Source: Pseudomonas citri
GTDB lineage: Bacteria; Pseudomonadota; Gammaproteobacteria; Pseudomonadales; Pseudomonadaceae
Length of the DNA: 51,892 bases
Assembly: GCF_025336485.1 (NCBI RefSeq)
Contig: NZ_JAODAB010000034.1
Coordinates: 1 to 51,892 of the forward strand
Direction: 5' to 3'
The stretch's first letter is position 1; the number at the start of each line of letters is the position of its first letter. Of the stretch, positions 18,063-27,031 are shown in pieces. Position numbers and translations under genes: made by a program. Below the pieces are notes generated by a model, which was not told the origin of the DNA, did not search any database, and worked only from the letters and a program-made list of their open reading frames with translations.

Positions 18063-18604
18063 GGGAACAGGTCCGCGTCGCGCAGAGCCTTGCCGGCTTG
18101 GTCCTTGGGCGACAGGATGGGCGGGCCTTGCAGTTGCCAATCGATAGCCAGCTGCGGATCGTCCCAGCGAATGCAGCGTTCGGCCGCGGGGGCGTAGTAA
18201 TCAGTGGTCTTGTAGAGAAAGTCCGCCGACTCGCTCAGCACCACGAAACCATGGGCAAAGCCTGGCGGAACCCACAGTTGCCGACGGTTCTGTGCCGACA
18301 GGTTCACGCTGACCCATTGACCGAATGTGGGCGAACTGCGGCGAATGTCCACGGCCACGTCCAGCACCTCCCCAGACGTGACCCGCACGAGTTTCCCTTG
18401 GGCCTGCTCGATCTGGTAGTGCAGGCCGCGCAATACGCTTCGGGTCGAGCGCGAATGGTTGTCCTGGACAAACGGCTGCGTGCAGCCCGTGGCCTCGGTA
18501 AACGCTCGCGCATTGAAACTTTCGTAGAAAAAACCGCGATCGTCGCCGAAGACTTTCGGTTCGATGACCAGCACGTCCGGCAAGCGGGTGGCGATGACGT
18601 TCAA
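18059..18604 (-). CDS. rfbC: dTDP-4-dehydrorhamnose 3,5-epimerase
   Basis: A 181-residue cupin-fold epimerase. The signatures are DDRGFFYESFN, the active-site segment SVLRGLHYQ (catalytic His) and WVPPGFAHGFVVLSE. It converts dTDP-4-keto-6-deoxyglucose to the L-rhamno isomer. It overlaps both neighbours by 4 bp within the rhamnose operon. Confidence 0.96.
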   Translation of the reverse strand: MNVIATRLPDVLVIEPKVFGDDRGFFYESFNARAFTEATGCTQPFVQDNHSRSTRSVLRGLHYQIEQAQGKLVRVTSGEVLDVAVDIRRSSPTFGQWVSVNLSAQNRRQLWVPPGFAHGFVVLSESADFLYKTTDYYAPAAERCIRWDDPQLAIDWQLQGPPILSPKDQAGKALRDADLFP

Positions 18605-19476
18605 CGTGGTTCTCCGACAACCGTAAACAGGTACTGACCATAGCCGGTCTTGCCGAAGTATTCGGCGCGCTCAAGCATGTGCTCGCGGCTGACCCAACCC
18701 TGTTGGTAGGCGATTTCTTCCAGGCACGCGACCTTCAAGCCCTGGCGATGCTCGATGGTCTGTACGTATTGCGAGGCTTCCAGCAGGCTGTCGTGGGTAC
18801 CGGTGTCCAGCCAGGCAAAACCACGGCCAAACCGTTCGACATGCAGATCGCCACGATGCAGGTAGGCATTGTTTACGTCGGTGATTTCCAGCTCGCCGCG
18901 CTTGGAAGGCTTGATGGCCTTGGCGATCTGGATCACATCGTTATCGTAGAAATACAGGCCGGTCACGGCATAGCTGGACTTGGGCTTGGCAGGTTTTTCT
19001 TCGATGGAGATGGCGCGGCCTTCAGGATCGAACTCGATCACGCCAAAACGCTCGGGATCCTTGACCCAGTAACCGAACACCGTCGCGCCGCGCTGCCGAC
19101 TGGCCGCAATCTGCAATTGCTCGCCGAAGTGCTGGCCGTGGAAAACGTTGTCGCCCAGGATCAGGCACACCGGGTCGCTGCCAATGAATTGTTCGCCGAT
19201 CAGGAAGGCCTGGGCCAGGCCATCGGGTGACGGTTGCTCGGCGTAGCTCAGATGAACGCCAAACTGGCTGCCGTCGCCGAGCAGGGCACGATAGTGCGGC
19301 AGATCCTGCGGCGTGGAGATCACCAGGATTTCGCGGATGCCGGCAAGCATCAGCACCGAGATCGGGTAGTAGATCATCGGTTTGTCGTAGATCGGCAATA
19401 ACTGCTTGGAAACACCGAGTGTAATGGGGTGCAGGCGTGTGCCGGAACCGCCGGCCAGAACAATACCCTTCATCAT
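18601..19476 (-). CDS. rfbA: Glucose-1-phosphate thymidylyltransferase
   Basis: A 291-residue nucleotidyltransferase, the first step of dTDP-rhamnose synthesis and usually feedback-inhibited by the product. The N-terminal motif is GIVLAGGSGTRLHPIT, then KQLLPIYDKPMIYYPIS and LILGDNVFHG. Length equals the family norm. It overlaps rfbB and rfbC by 4 bp each, indicating tight coupling. Confidence 0.97.
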   Translation of the reverse strand: MMKGIVLAGGSGTRLHPITLGVSKQLLPIYDKPMIYYPISVLMLAGIREILVISTPQDLPHYRALLGDGSQFGVHLSYAEQPSPDGLAQAFLIGEQFIGSDPVCLILGDNVFHGQHFGEQLQIAASRQRGATVFGYWVKDPERFGVIEFDPEGRAISIEEKPAKPKSSYAVTGLYFYDNDVIQIAKAIKPSKRGELEITDVNNAYLHRGDLHVERFGRGFAWLDTGTHDSLLEASQYVQTIEHRQGLKVACLEEIAYQQGWVSREHMLERAEYFGKTGYGQYLFTVVGEPR

Positions 19477-20555
19477 GCAATGGCATCCTTATTGTCCAGC
19501 GAGCCCAGTCGCTCGCCCTGATAACTGCCGTCCTGGACACGTCGGCACCATGGCAGGTTCCCGAGGTACCACTGCACGGTCTTGCGCAGGCCAGTCTCGA
19601 AGGTTTCCCGGGGCGTCCAGCCCAGCTCCCGTTCGATCTTGCCGGCATCGATCGCATAGCGCAGGTCATGACCGGGGCGATCCTTGACGAAGGTGACCAG
19701 GTCGGCATAGCGCTCGACCCCCTCCGGCTTGTTCGGCGCCAGCTCTTCGAGCAGCGCGCAGATGCCGCGAACCACGTCGATGTTCCGTTGCTCATTGTGG
19801 CCGCCGATGTTGTAGGTCTCGCCGACCACACCTTCGGTGACTACCTTGAGCAATGCACGGGCGTGATCCTCGACGTACAGCCAGTCGCGCACTTGCTGGC
19901 CATCCCCATAGACCGGTAGTGGCTTGCCGGCCAATGCGTTGAGGATTACCAGTGGAATCAACTTTTCCGGGAAGTGATAGGGCCCGTAGTTGTTCGAGCA
20001 ATTGGTCACCAGCACGGGCAAGCCATAGGTGCGCTGCCAGGCGCGAACCAGGTGGTCGGACGCTGCCTTGCTGGCCGAATAGGGCGAGCTGGGGGCATAG
20101 GCCGTGGTTTCGGTGAACAGGTCGTCCACACCGTGCAGGTCGCCATACACTTCGTCGGTGGAAATGTGGTGGAAGCGAAACGCGCCCTTTTGCGGTTCTG
20201 CGAGGGTCTGCCAATAGGCACGGGTGGCTTCCAGCAGGCTGTAGGTGCCGACGATGTTGGTCTGGATGAAGTCCGCCGGACCGTCGATGGAGCGGTCCAC
20301 GTGGGATTCGGCGGCCAGGTGCATGATGGCGTCGGGCTTGAATCGCGCCAATGTCGCGCTGACCGTTGGTTGATCGACGATGTCGGCCTGGACGAATTCG
20401 TAGCGGCTGTCGTGGTCGATGCTGCGCAACGATTCGAGATTGCCAGCGTAGGTCAGTTTGTCGAGGTTCAGGACGTGGTGGCTGGTGTCGGCGATTAAGT
20501 GCCGTATAAGGGCCGAGCCGATGAAGCCGGCCCCGCCAGTGATGAGGATGCGCAT
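19473..20555 (-). CDS. rfbB: dTDP-glucose 4,6-dehydratase
   Basis: A 360-residue extended SDR, the second pathway step. It has ILITGGAGFIGSAL (NAD binding), HLAAESHVDRSI, STDEVYGDL with the catalytic D-E pair, and YSASKAASDHLV (YxxxK). It is the promoter-proximal gene of rfbBACD, which supplies dTDP-L-rhamnose for lipopolysaccharide or rhamnolipid-type products; no glycosyltransferase is present nearby. Confidence 0.97.
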   Translation of the reverse strand: MRILITGGAGFIGSALIRHLIADTSHHVLNLDKLTYAGNLESLRSIDHDSRYEFVQADIVDQPTVSATLARFKPDAIMHLAAESHVDRSIDGPADFIQTNIVGTYSLLEATRAYWQTLAEPQKGAFRFHHISTDEVYGDLHGVDDLFTETTAYAPSSPYSASKAASDHLVRAWQRTYGLPVLVTNCSNNYGPYHFPEKLIPLVILNALAGKPLPVYGDGQQVRDWLYVEDHARALLKVVTEGVVGETYNIGGHNEQRNIDVVRGICALLEELAPNKPEGVERYADLVTFVKDRPGHDLRYAIDAGKIERELGWTPRETFETGLRKTVQWYLGNLPWCRRVQDGSYQGERLGSLDNKDAIA

Positions 20556-20724
20556 CCGGTTAAGCCTTTTCCATTGGACGACAAAGCACAGGAGTATAGC
20601 CTGTCGGCACGGTCGGAATAGCGCAAGGAGACATCCATGCGACTCTCCCGGAAGGAGGGGGTTGCTTATCTATCGACTCAGTGGCGAGATAGACATCCGA
20701 TAAAACCACCCCAAGGGTCGTCGT

Positions 20725-23637
20725 ATGCCGCTCGCTACGTTGGTTCACCGTGCCAGTTTGCCAAGCCCACAGGTCAGCGCCGCTCAGGTGGTGACACTGC
20801 TGCGCTCGAATTATGGACTCAGCGGTGACCTGCGACCCCTCGGCAGCCATCAGGACCTCAACTACCGCGTCGACAGCGAGCGCGGTCAATTCGTGCTGAA
20901 GATCTGCCACGGCGACTACGCCATCCAGGAACTCCAGGCCCAACATGCGGCCCTCAAACAATTGGCCGCGCACGGCGCGGTGAAAGTACCGCGGGTCATC
21001 GTGGCGGCCAACGGCGAAGACCTGCTGACCCTGGAGGTAGAGGGGCAAACGGTTCATGTGCGCCTGCTCGAGTACATCGATGGCCAGTCCCTCACGGCGC
21101 TCAAGCATCTCACGCCCGACCTGGTGACCGGCCTGGGCCAGTTGTGCGCGGAAATGGACCTGGCTCTGGCGACCTTCGACCACCCGGGCCTGGAGCGCAC
21201 CCTGCAATGGGACGCGCGCCACGCCCCCGCCCTGGTCGATCATCTGTTGCCTGTCATCGAGGACGATCAGCGGCGCAACCTGGTTGCCGAGGTCGCGCAG
21301 CAGGCCGAGCGGCGCTTGCTGCCGCTCAAGGCCAGCCTGCCGATGCAGGCGATCCACATGGACATCACCGATGACAACGTGGTCTGGCAGCGCGATGCCC
21401 AGCGCCAATGGCAGGTGCAGGGTGTCATTGATTTCGGCGACCTGATCCGCACCTGGCGCATCACCGATCTCTCCGTGACCTGCGCGGCCCTGTTGCACCA
21501 TGCCGACGGCGATCCGTTCTTCATCTTGCCGGCGATCAAGGCCTACCACGCGATCAATCCATTGCAACACCACGAGCTGCTGGCGCTTTGGCCGCTGATC
21601 GTCGCGCGCGCCGCGGTACTGGTGCTCAGCGGTGAGCAGCAGGTTTCCATCGATCCGGAAAACCAATACAGCCGCGACAACCTGAAACATGAGTGGGAGA
21701 TTTTCCGCGTCGCCCACTCGGTGCCCCTCGAGCTGATGGAAGCAGCGATTCTTTCCTCCGTCGGCCACAGTCTGCCGCCGATTGCCAGCGAAGGCTTCGC
21801 GCCGCTGTTGCCGACCCTGGTGGGACGCGAGTTTGCCTTGATTGACCTGGGGGTGCTGAGCCCGCACTTCGAAGCCGGCAATTGGGAGCAGCCCGGGATC
21901 GACCAGCGCCTGTTGGGCGAAGCAGCGGCAGTCCATGGATTGGCTGCAAGTCGCTACGGGCAGTATCGGTTGTCCCGCACCCGGCCGGACAGCGCGGTCG
22001 AACCGGACACTTATCCACTGCACGTGGAGTTGTATGTTCCGCAAGGCACCCCGCTTGAATCGCCTTTCGCCGGCGTGGTGCACAAGTCGGCCGACGGTGT
22101 GTTGCAACTCGACAGTGCGCAGTTGAGCGTGCGCCTGTGGGGCGTCAAGTCGCCGCTGCATTCGGGCGCGGCGCTGGTCAAGGGGCAAGTGCTGGGGGAG
22201 GTGGTCGGTCCGTTGCGGGTGCAACTGTGCCGAGGTGCTCAGTTGAATCCACCGTTGTTCTGCACGCCTTCCGCGGCTCCGGCCTGGCACCAGCTCTGCC
22301 CGTCGCCAGCGGTGCTGCTGGGGCTGGCCTGCGATGCCGAGCCAGAGGAGGATCCCAAGGCGCTGCTGGCCCGGCGTGATGCGAGCTTCGCTCGTTCCCA
22401 GAAACATTATTATGTTGACCCTCCGCGTATCGAACGCGGCTGGCGCAACCATCTGATCGACATGCAGGGGCGTTCCTACCTCGACATGCTCAACAACGTC
22501 GCGGTACTGGGCCACGGTCACCCACGCATGGCCGCCGTCGCTGCCCGGCAATGGTCGCTGCTCAATACCAACTCGCGTTTCCACTATGCGGCGATCGCCG
22601 AATTTTCCGAACGCCTGCTGTCACTCGCACCGCCCGGCATGGACCGCGTGTTCCTGGTCAACAGCGGCACCGAGGCCAATGACCTGGCCATCCGCCTGGC
22701 GTGGGCCTACAGCGGCGGACGCGACATGCTCAGTGTGCTGGAGGCCTATCACGGTTGGTCGGTGGCCGCCGATGCGGTGTCGACGTCCATTGCCGACAAC
22801 CCCCAGGCCCTGAGCAGTCGCCCGGACTGGGTGCACCCGGTCACCGCACCGAATACCTATCGCGGCGAATTCCGCGGGGTCGACAGCGCGCCAGACTACG
22901 TGCGCAGCGTCGAGGACAACCTGGCGAAAATAGCCGCGAACAAGCGCCAGCTTGCCGGCTTCATCTGCGAGCCGGTGTATGGCAATGCCGGTGGGATCGC
23001 GTTGCCATCCGGTTACCTGAAGCAGGTCTATGGATTGGTGCGCGAGCGTGGCGGCGTCTGCATCGCCGATGAGGTGCAGGTTGGTTACGGGCGCATGGGC
23101 GAGTTTTTCTGGGGGTTCGAAGAACAAGGCGTGGTACCGGACATCATCACCATGGCCAAGGGCATGGGCAACGGCCAGCCGCTGGGGGCGGTGATCACCC
23201 GTCGGGAGATTGCCGAGGCGCTGGAGGCCGAGGGCTATTTCTTCTCGTCGGCCGGCGGCAGCCCGGTCAGTTGCCGGATCGGCCTGGCGGTGCTGGATGT
23301 CATGGAAGAAGAAAAGCTGTGGGACAACGCCAAGGTGGTGGGTGGGCATTTCAAGGCGCGGCTGCAAGCCCTGATCGACCGGTATCCCTTGGTTGGGGCG
23401 GTGCATGGTTCCGGGTTCTACCTGGGCCTGGAACTGATCCGCAACCGTGACACCCTGGAACCGGCTACCGAAGAAACCATGGCGCTGTGCAATCGCTTGC
23501 GAGAGTTGGGGATCTTCATGCAACCAACTGGCGATTACCTGAACATCCTCAAGATCAAGCCGCCGATGGTGACCTCGCGCCAGAGCGTGGATTTCTTCGT
23601 CGATATGCTGGAGAAGGTCCTGGACGAAGGGCTGTAA
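20725..23637 (+). CDS. Fused APH-family kinase / M23-like / class III aminotransferase
   Basis: A 970-residue chimera. Residues 1 to about 330 form an aminoglycoside-phosphotransferase-type kinase with the Brenner motif HMDITDDN (H211, D213, N218) and the metal-binding D236 in VIDFGD. Residues about 400-540 resemble an M23/LytM-type beta domain without the catalytic His/Asp set. Residues about 550-970 form a class III PLP enzyme with Lys812 in MAKGMGNG. In animals the separate kinase and lyase (hydroxylysine kinase; phosphohydroxylysine or phosphoethanolamine phospho-lyase) act in sequence, so the fusion may phosphorylate an amino alcohol and then eliminate phosphate. The substrate is inferred only. 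Start 20725 has AAGGG about seven bases upstream. Confidence 0.85.
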   Translation: MPLATLVHRASLPSPQVSAAQVVTLLRSNYGLSGDLRPLGSHQDLNYRVDSERGQFVLKICHGDYAIQELQAQHAALKQLAAHGAVKVPRVIVAANGEDLLTLEVEGQTVHVRLLEYIDGQSLTALKHLTPDLVTGLGQLCAEMDLALATFDHPGLERTLQWDARHAPALVDHLLPVIEDDQRRNLVAEVAQQAERRLLPLKASLPMQAIHMDITDDNVVWQRDAQRQWQVQGVIDFGDLIRTWRITDLSVTCAALLHHADGDPFFILPAIKAYHAINPLQHHELLALWPLIVARAAVLVLSGEQQVSIDPENQYSRDNLKHEWEIFRVAHSVPLELMEAAILSSVGHSLPPIASEGFAPLLPTLVGREFALIDLGVLSPHFEAGNWEQPGIDQRLLGEAAAVHGLAASRYGQYRLSRTRPDSAVEPDTYPLHVELYVPQGTPLESPFAGVVHKSADGVLQLDSAQLSVRLWGVKSPLHSGAALVKGQVLGEVVGPLRVQLCRGAQLNPPLFCTPSAAPAWHQLCPSPAVLLGLACDAEPEEDPKALLARRDASFARSQKHYYVDPPRIERGWRNHLIDMQGRSYLDMLNNVAVLGHGHPRMAAVAARQWSLLNTNSRFHYAAIAEFSERLLSLAPPGMDRVFLVNSGTEANDLAIRLAWAYSGGRDMLSVLEAYHGWSVAADAVSTSIADNPQALSSRPDWVHPVTAPNTYRGEFRGVDSAPDYVRSVEDNLAKIAANKRQLAGFICEPVYGNAGGIALPSGYLKQVYGLVRERGGVCIADEVQVGYGRMGEFFWGFEEQGVVPDIITMAKGMGNGQPLGAVITRREIAEALEAEGYFFSSAGGSPVSCRIGLAVLDVMEEEKLWDNAKVVGGHFKARLQALIDRYPLVGAVHGSGFYLGLELIRNRDTLEPATEETMALCNRLRELGIFMQPTGDYLNILKIKPPMVTSRQSVDFFVDMLEKVLDEGL

Positions 23638-23662
23638 CCGATCTGGAACGCCAACCTGTTTT

Positions 23663-23759
23663 CCTGCGGGGGGCGAGCTTGCTCGTGATGAGGGTGGTCT
23701 GGCCAATATTTATCTGGCTGACCCATCGCTATCGCGAGCAAGCCCGCTTCCGCAGGGGA
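23663..23759. repeat. Inverted REP pair (REPIN-like)
   Basis: Two diverged REP cores face each other: CCTGCGGGGGGCGAGCTTGC on the left and a related core in inverse orientation on the right (CGAGCAAGCCCGCTTCCGCA), about 50 bases apart. It lies between the fusion gene and aguA. Confidence 0.7.
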
Positions 23760-23977
23760 TAGCATTGTTTAAAAATCGATATTTATCTATATTTTCATTG
23801 TTTATTCAATTAAGTTGAGCTTTTCGTGCTTTAAAAGCCGATTTTTGTCGGCTATAAAGTCGTCTCATCGCCAAGCAGTTCGGCGAAAAGGTCCAGGCGC
23901 TGAACGAAATACGTGATCGCCGTCCAAACCTGTACGGCTCGCTCAAAACACTTGATGGCTCACTGGAGTCCTGATTA
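23760..23977. other. AT-rich promoter gap with a start-less open frame upstream of aguA
   Basis: Bases 23762-23850 are markedly AT-rich and include a small hairpin (AGCCGA...TCGGCT). From 23858 to 23974 one plus-strand frame stays open for 38 codons (it reads RLIAKQFGEKVQALNEIRD and ends GSLES-stop) but has no start codon. It may be a gene remnant or chance. GGAG before 23978 serves as the aguA ribosome site. Confidence 0.4.
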
Positions 23978-25084
23978 ATGACAACGTTGCACAGCACTCC
24001 CCGCGCAGACGGTTTCTACATGCCCGCCGAATGGGCGCCCCAGACCCAGGCCTGGATGATCTGGCCCGAGCGCCCGGACAACTGGCGCCTGGGCGGCAAG
24101 CCCGCGCAAGCTGCCCATGCGGCGGTGGCCAAGGCCATTGCCCGTTTCGAACCGGTGACCGTGGTGGTGTCGGCGGCCCAATACGAAAACGCCCGGGCGC
24201 GCCTCGATGTGCCGAATATCCGCGTGGTGGAGATGTCGAGCGATGACGCCTGGGTCCGTGACACCGGCCCGACGTTCGTGATCAATGACCACGGCGAAGT
24301 GCGTGGCGTCGACTGGGACTTCAATGCCTGGGGTGGGTTCGACGGTGGCCTGTATGCACCGTGGAACCGCGATTCCCAAGTGGCCGGCAAGATTCTCGAA
24401 CTCGAGCGCAGCCCGCGTTACCGCACCGAAGGTTTCGTGCTCGAAGGCGGTTCGATCCATGTCGACGGCGAAGGCACGTTGATCACCACCGAGGAGTGTC
24501 TGCTCAACCGCAATCGCAACCCGCATCTGGGCCGGGAAGACATCGAAGCGGTGTTGAGTGCGCAACTGGCGGTGGACAAGATCATCTGGCTGCCGGATGG
24601 CCTGTTCAACGACGAAACCGACGGCCATGTGGATAACTTCTGCTGCTATGTGCGTCCCGGTGAAGTATTGCTCGCCTGGACCGACGACCCGCAGGCCCCG
24701 AACTTCGCTCGCTGCCATGCGGCGCTGAACGTGCTGCAAAACAACACCGATGCCAAGGGCCGCCCGTTCATCGTGCACAAGATGCCCATTCCGGGGCCGT
24801 TGTATGCCACCGAAGAGGAGTGTGCCGGCGTGGACACGGTACACGGCTCCCAGGAGCGTAATCCAAGCGTGCGGCTGGCCGGTTCCTATGTGAACTTCCT
24901 GATCGTCAACGGCGGCATCATTGCACCGAGTTTCGACGATCCGCAGGACGCGCCGGCCAGGAAGATCCTGCAGGACCTGTTCCCGCAGCATGAAGTGGTC
25001 ATGGTGCCGGGACGGGAGCTGTTACTGGGCGGCGGGAATATTCATTGCCTTACCCAACAACAGCCTGCGCCGCACATAAAATGA
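23978..25084 (+). CDS. aguA: Agmatine deiminase
   Basis: A 368-residue pentein-fold hydrolase converting agmatine to N-carbamoylputrescine and ammonia, a step of the arginine decarboxylase route to putrescine. Key segments are AWVRDTGPTFVI, DETDGHVDNFC and the catalytic Cys357 in GGGNIHCLTQQ. Length equals P. aeruginosa AguA. No aguB follows; instead a terminator ends the transcript. The upstream kinase/aminotransferase fusion may be a metabolic neighbour but is separated by REPs. Confidence 0.96.
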   Translation: MTTLHSTPRADGFYMPAEWAPQTQAWMIWPERPDNWRLGGKPAQAAHAAVAKAIARFEPVTVVVSAAQYENARARLDVPNIRVVEMSSDDAWVRDTGPTFVINDHGEVRGVDWDFNAWGGFDGGLYAPWNRDSQVAGKILELERSPRYRTEGFVLEGGSIHVDGEGTLITTEECLLNRNRNPHLGREDIEAVLSAQLAVDKIIWLPDGLFNDETDGHVDNFCCYVRPGEVLLAWTDDPQAPNFARCHAALNVLQNNTDAKGRPFIVHKMPIPGPLYATEEECAGVDTVHGSQERNPSVRLAGSYVNFLIVNGGIIAPSFDDPQDAPARKILQDLFPQHEVVMVPGRELLLGGGNIHCLTQQQPAPHIK

Positions 25085-25157
25085 GTGGCGATGTAACATC
25101 CTGGTGACATGGGTGGCGCAGGCTCTGCGCCGGCGTTTTTGGATCCATCCAGGCAAG

Positions 25158-25188
25158 CCCGCGGCCCGATTGGGACGCGGGTTTTTTT
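25158..25188 (+). terminator. Rho-independent terminator after aguA
   Basis: Six-base GC arms (CCCGCG at 25158-25163, CGCGGG at 25176-25181) with a 12-nt loop are followed by seven T. A second, weaker GC hairpin with a T run lies just upstream near 25118-25140. Confidence 0.85.
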
Positions 25189-25331
25189 ATGCCTGTTCAA
25201 TGGGCGCTACAGGCTGCTTGGCATAGCTCTTGTATCTGTCTTGCGGCTTGCGCGAGTGCAGCTGAGTAGTTTTGTCATAAATCTTGGATAAATTGGCCGC
25301 TCGTCGACCAAGAGAGAGCGCTGGAGTGAAT

Positions 25332-25526
25332 ATGATTGGCGAGCGCATGTGCCATCCCTTGGCTGTTAATGGTGAGTCGCTTCAAGCTTTGGCGCAGTGG
25401 TTGAAGTCCAACGGGACGCGTCAGATCAGGGAACCTGATCCGCGCCAGATGATCGTTGAACGCTACCCGGTTGGCCTGTTCAGCGAGGCCGAGCTCGAAG
25501 CGTTATGGGATGTGATGCAAGGATAG
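25332..25526 (+). CDS. Small hypothetical protein
   Basis: A 64-residue protein beginning MIGERMCHPLAVNGESLQAL. The ATG at 25332 has GGAG about seven bases upstream; an earlier in-frame start at 25284 lacks one. The C-terminal half (PVGLFSEAELEALWDVMQG) is helical. It is bracketed by the aguA terminator and its own terminator, supporting a real single-gene transcript. Function unknown. Confidence 0.6.
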   Translation: MIGERMCHPLAVNGESLQALAQWLKSNGTRQIREPDPRQMIVERYPVGLFSEAELEALWDVMQG

Positions 25527-25543
25527 AATTCGACGGATCGATG

Positions 25544-25577
25544 AAAAGCGCTGGCCGGCATGGCGGCGCTTTTTTTT
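25544..25577 (+). terminator. Rho-independent terminator
   Basis: The arms AAGCGC (25546-25551) and GCGCTT (25566-25571) flank a 14-nt loop, followed by a T run to 25577. It sits about 17 bases after the small gene at 25332. Confidence 0.82.
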
Positions 25578-25720
25578 GTCCGCAGGATCTCGATACTGGC
25601 GAGATTCGCAGGGGCATTCGACCGATTCACGCAACAAACTGAAACCCGTTCCAGCGTTTTTCCGAGGCGCTGTGGGGACTAATCTGCAGCCATCGAAACC
25701 TTACGGCTAGCGGAGCTTCC

Positions 25721-26392
25721 ATGATCTTCCTTCACTACATCTACGACCCCCTGTGTGGCTGGTGCTACGGCGCCAAGCCGTTGGTTCAAGCCGCTCGGGA
25801 CGTGCTGCCTGTTCTCGCCCATGGTGGCGGCATGATGACCGGCGCCAATCGCCAGCAGGTCACGCCACAACTGCGCAACTACGTGATACCCCATGACCGA
25901 CGTATTGCCGAATACACCGGGCAGCCGTTTGGCGAAGACTATTTCGAAGGTTTGTTGCGGGACGGCGACGCGGTGTTCGATTCAGCGCCGCCGACGGCCG
26001 CCGTCCTCGCTGCCGAACAACTCGATGGCCGCGGCCTGGAGCTTCTGGGGCGTCTGCAAACCGCGCACTATGTCGAAGGTCGGCGCATTGCCGACGAGGC
26101 CGTGTTATTGGAACTCGCACAATCCATTGGCTTGCAGGCCCAGGCGTTTCGATCGGCCTTCGAGGCGGTCGATGTGCAGGGACATATCAAGGCCAGTCGC
26201 ACCTTGCTGAGCGAGGTGGGCGGGCAAGGCTTCCCGACTTTTGCCTTGGAGCAGGATGGCCTGTTCACGCTGATCGACATCGGTCCCTGGCTCGGCAAGC
26301 CCGAGGCATTCGCACAGTGGCTCAAGCAAGCTCTGCCGGAGCGGGCCGCTACGCCTGCAGCGACCTGCGGTCTGGATGGCTGTTCGTTTTGA
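25721..26392 (+). CDS. DsbA-family thioredoxin-like protein (FrnE-like)
   Basis: A 223-residue DsbA-fold protein with a CGWC active site at residues 12-15 (YDPLCGWCYGAK) and the cis-proline region GQGFPTFALE. The helical insertion between is typical of DsbA/FrnE. It lacks a signal peptide, so it should act in the cytoplasm as an oxidoreductase or isomerase-like protein. It ends with another cysteine pair (TCGLDGC). Monocistronic. Confidence 0.85.
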   Translation: MIFLHYIYDPLCGWCYGAKPLVQAARDVLPVLAHGGGMMTGANRQQVTPQLRNYVIPHDRRIAEYTGQPFGEDYFEGLLRDGDAVFDSAPPTAAVLAAEQLDGRGLELLGRLQTAHYVEGRRIADEAVLLELAQSIGLQAQAFRSAFEAVDVQGHIKASRTLLSEVGGQGFPTFALEQDGLFTLIDIGPWLGKPEAFAQWLKQALPERAATPAATCGLDGCSF

Positions 26393-26539
26393 TCGGTTCT
26401 TGAAGGTTTTTCGCCGGACTACAGAAGTCACCCCAACTTCGTTTCAAGCACGGCTTGAAATGCCTCAAATTCTTTCTCATGGACGTAAATCCTGCGCCCA
26501 CTAGATTAGGCCGCTCAATGCAGCGGAGACCTATACACA

Positions 26540-26707
26540 ATGATCGTTTTGAACAGGGGAGTGGGCGAAGCGTTACGACGTGACGAATACGTCAATGTTC
26601 GGGGTGGGGACTTCAACCGCTACGATCATTTCGGTGACTGTGTCCCCGTGGCCAGCAGCTGGGGAAACATGGAATCCGACAGCGCTGATCGGTCAAGCGG
26701 AGGATAA
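26540..26707 (+). CDS. CsrA-like N-terminal micro-protein
   Basis: A 55-codon frame whose first 20 residues (MIVLNRGVGEALRRDEYVNV) resemble the start of CsrA/RsmA, which reads M-L-I-L-T-R-R-V-G-E-T-L. The remainder (about 35 residues) does not: the CsrA core strands and the RNA-binding arginine near residue 44 are absent. There is no strong ribosome site before the ATG. The stop is seven bases upstream of the next start, and its last codons carry that gene's GGAGGA. It may be a degenerate csrA paralogue or a short peptide coupled to the next gene. Confidence 0.45.
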   Translation: MIVLNRGVGEALRRDEYVNVRGGDFNRYDHFGDCVPVASSWGNMESDSADRSSGG

Positions 26708-26713
26708 CGAACT

Positions 26714-26929
26714 GTGAGTCCTCACGTTCTCATCGGTGAAGAGCTGGAAACGCTCGAGCACGTTGAAACACCTGTTAGCTGGTCAGCGATGATCCAGAAG
26801 CAACTGTCCGAAATGATGTTCGACCAGCGCATCACCATCGAGGAGTTCAATCACTACCGTGACCGCCTCAACAGAATCGTTGCCAGGCGCAAAAGAGCTG
26901 TCATGAGCGCTGCACCGGTTAAACCTTGA
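26714..26929 (+). CDS. Small hypothetical protein, GTG start
   Basis: A 71-residue helical protein starting at a GTG with GGAGGA eight bases upstream, inside the end of the preceding micro-ORF. It contains WSAMIQKQLSEMMFDQRITI and a basic segment DRLNRIVARRKRA. It has no signal peptide and no recognisable domain. Probably co-transcribed with the CsrA-like frame. Confidence 0.55.
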   Translation: MSPHVLIGEELETLEHVETPVSWSAMIQKQLSEMMFDQRITIEEFNHYRDRLNRIVARRKRAVMSAAPVKP

Positions 26930-27031
26930 TCGACGAGCCGTGAGGGCCAAGCCAAGTCAGGCATGCGTTTTCGCCGCTATGGCTACTCGGCAAGCGTTTC
27001 TGCGGGGTGAAATCACCTTCGAGAGGGATCT

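Noticed and set aside
20637..20828. 63-codon frame (ATG at 20638) with a good AAGGAG site before the fusion gene
   Set aside because: The ribosome site is attractive, but the frame overlaps the start of a well-supported gene and the peptide has no recognisable feature; a leader peptide cannot be excluded.
20560..22584. 674-codon minus-strand frame
   Set aside because: It lies opposite the kinase/aminotransferase fusion, which has clear motifs; this frame has none.
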